NCBI GenBank assembly: GCA_902802215.1
Contig: CADCLH010000172.1
Location: 1-6,366 of the forward strand
From: Oscillospiraceae bacterium
Lineage (GTDB): Bacteria > Bacillota > Clostridia > Oscillospirales > Oscillospiraceae
Direction of reading: 5' to 3'
Length of the DNA: 6,366 nucleotides
Both the position numbers and the translations under genes were made by a program. The first letter of the stretch is position 1; each line of letters opens with the position of its first letter. Below, in pieces: positions 5,911-6,366 of this stretch. The notes under the pieces are model-generated. The model saw only the letters and a program-made list of their open reading frames with translations. It did not search any database and had not been told where the DNA came from.

Positions 5911-5938
5911 AAGGGGCTGTCTCAAAAGGCAGCCCCTT
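5911..5938. terminator. Hairpin after the importer operon
   Basis: AAGGGGCTGTCT (5911-5922) and AGGCAGCCCCTT (5927-5938) form a 12-bp stem with one G-U pair and a CAAA loop, 17 bases after the permease stop. On the plus strand only UU then AAAAAA follows. On the minus strand the stem is followed by TTTTTCT. It is placed as the importer terminator, but its T-tract points the other way, so it may be weak for plus-strand transcripts. Confidence 0.6.
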
Positions 5939-5955
5939 AAAAAAGAGTAAAATAA

Positions 5956-5989
5956 CGGCAGCCGGCTCTTGAAAAAGAGTCGGCTGTCG
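5956..5989. terminator. Second strong hairpin downstream of the importer
   Basis: A 15-bp stem, CGGCAGCCGGCTCTT (5956-5970) with AAGAGTCGGCTGTCG (5975-5989), contains two G-U pairs and a GAAA loop. Plus-strand sequence after it is GCTTAATATTA, with no real U-tract. Minus-strand sequence after it is TTATTTTACTCTTTTTT, a fair terminator tail. It could be a backup terminator or structure belonging to a decayed element. Confidence 0.5.
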
Positions 5990-6000
5990 GCTTAATATTA

Positions 6001-6213
6001 GGTTGTGAATCATATGCTGAAAAGCTGGACGCCACAAAGGTCGGCTATGTGATCCTCTTTACGACATCTAACTGGTCACGGAGGACAGTGCTGGCGCTGA
6101 AGAAGCTGCTGAGGAAAAAGGGCGCCCATGTGTCTGACGAGTACTTCTATGCCCACATGCTCCACATCAAGGGCAGAGTCGAGGCAGCACGAGAGTTCGG
6201 GAGGAAAGCATGA
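6001..6213 (+). pseudogene. C-terminal fragment of a flavodoxin-like protein
   Basis: The frame is open from about 5956 to the TGA at 6211-6213 but has no ATG, GTG or TTG that would give a sensible start, so the N-terminal part is missing, including the FMN-phosphate loop expected in flavodoxins. What remains reads as the later half of a flavodoxin fold: a hydrophobic strand with VGYVILFTTSNWS, an amphipathic helix TVLALKKLLRKKGA, then DEYFYAHM and a final helix ending in REFGRKA. The likeness to flavodoxin family proteins of gut Clostridia is from memory and moderate. The exact left boundary is uncertain; resemblance seems to begin near 6004, shortly after the hairpin at 5956-5989. An intact version would shuttle electrons with bound FMN. 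The fragment is followed by a rhodanese-like frame with an ATGA overlap. Confidence 0.55.
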
Positions 6214-6299
6214 TCCTATTCGGAAACATCAATAAAGGCTTGGAGGAGTACCGAGCTACCTCCGGAGCTATCCTGGTCGATGTCCGGGAAGCGGATTGA
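6210..6299 (+). pseudogene. N-terminal fragment of a rhodanese-like (sulfurtransferase) protein
   Basis: A 29-codon frame begins at ATG 6210, overlapping the flavodoxin-fragment stop (ATGA), with an excellent ribosome site GGGAGG (6199-6204) 5 bases upstream. It contains INKGLEEYRATSGAILVDVREAD, the conserved opening of small rhodanese domains. A TGA follows exactly where the family continues with a Glu-Tyr and GHIPGS-type segment. The active-site Cys loop is absent, and the sequence after 6297 in any frame does not resemble rhodanese. The gene is therefore broken, by deletion or recombination at about 6296-6300, rather than by a point mutation alone. Rhodanese domains transfer sulfane sulfur; no activity is expected from this remnant. 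Confidence 0.6.
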
Positions 6300-6366
6300 C
6301 GCTTTTTTCGAGAAAGGCGACTCTGAATTATTCCTTGAAGAGGTTTACAGAAAGCAGAAGGCTTCC
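6280..6366 (+). CDS. Possible start of an unknown protein running off the window edge
   Basis: From an ATG at 6280 the frame stays open for 29 codons to the window end. It has a protein-like, charged helical composition (RIDAFFEKGDSELFLEEVYR). I recognise no family. The ATG overlaps the rhodanese fragment in another frame and has only a distant GGAG (6264-6267), so the true gene might be the 3' remnant of something fused at about 6296-6300 rather than a gene starting here. Confidence 0.25.
   Translation, partial: MSGKRIDAFFEKGDSELFLEEVYRKQKAS

Noticed and set aside
5546..6037. Minus-strand frame of 163 codons over the end of permease 2 and the hairpins
   Set aside because: It overlaps a well-supported gene and both hairpins, and its Asp/His/Arg-rich composition is typical of an antisense shadow.
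1..6366. CRISPR array, tRNA, rRNA, toxin-antitoxin or phage defence genes
   Set aside because: No spaced direct repeats, cloverleaf sequences or recognisable defence protein motifs were seen on either strand.

Overview
The window looks like a chromosomal segment from a GC-rich anaerobic Firmicute of the gut Clostridia type (Oscillospiraceae-like). This placement is inferred from three things: strong GGAGG-type ribosome binding sites, sigma-A-like promoters in AT-rich gaps between GC-rich genes, and the resemblance of the copper genes and the sugar importer to clostridial families. The species cannot be fixed from the sequence.

Left part, minus strand (1-2031). A copper-efflux operon reads leftward: csoR (974-1276), then copA (1-963, cut by the window edge). 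Its promoter has a perfect -35 (TTGACA) and a 17-bp spacer that is itself a perfect CsoR-type inverted repeat, so repressor binding would block polymerase. A compact hairpin terminator (1334-1363) separates this operon from an upstream minus-strand gene (1369-2031) for a small lipoprotein with a long Pro/Thr-rich linker and an unrecognised C-terminal domain.

Middle (2032-2610), divergent intergenic region. It holds a 152-bp MITE-like element (2091-2242) with perfect 12-bp terminal inverted repeats and a perfect 12-bp target duplication. The element sits just downstream of a good -10 box for the lipoprotein gene, so it probably became part of that gene's mRNA leader. On the other side, a promoter overlapped by two nested inverted repeats serves the plus-strand sugar importer genes.

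Right part, plus strand (2611-5893). A CUT1-type carbohydrate ABC importer comprises a secreted solute-binding protein, a 266-bp gap with a strong GC hairpin, and two membrane permeases overlapping by one base. No ATPase gene is present; such systems often share a distant MsmK-type ATPase. The substrate cannot be assigned, although the binding protein resembles the group usually annotated as MsmE-like (alpha-galactoside/oligosaccharide).

Right edge (5894-6366). Two strong hairpins follow the importer. After them comes decayed sequence: a flavodoxin-like C-terminal fragment without a start codon, translationally coupled by an ATGA overlap to a rhodanese-like frame that stops after its first conserved strand. 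I see no clear novel defence or mobile system. The best leads are the MITE in the lipoprotein leader, the nested palindromes at the importer promoter, the lipobox-less binding protein, and the gene remnants at the right edge.
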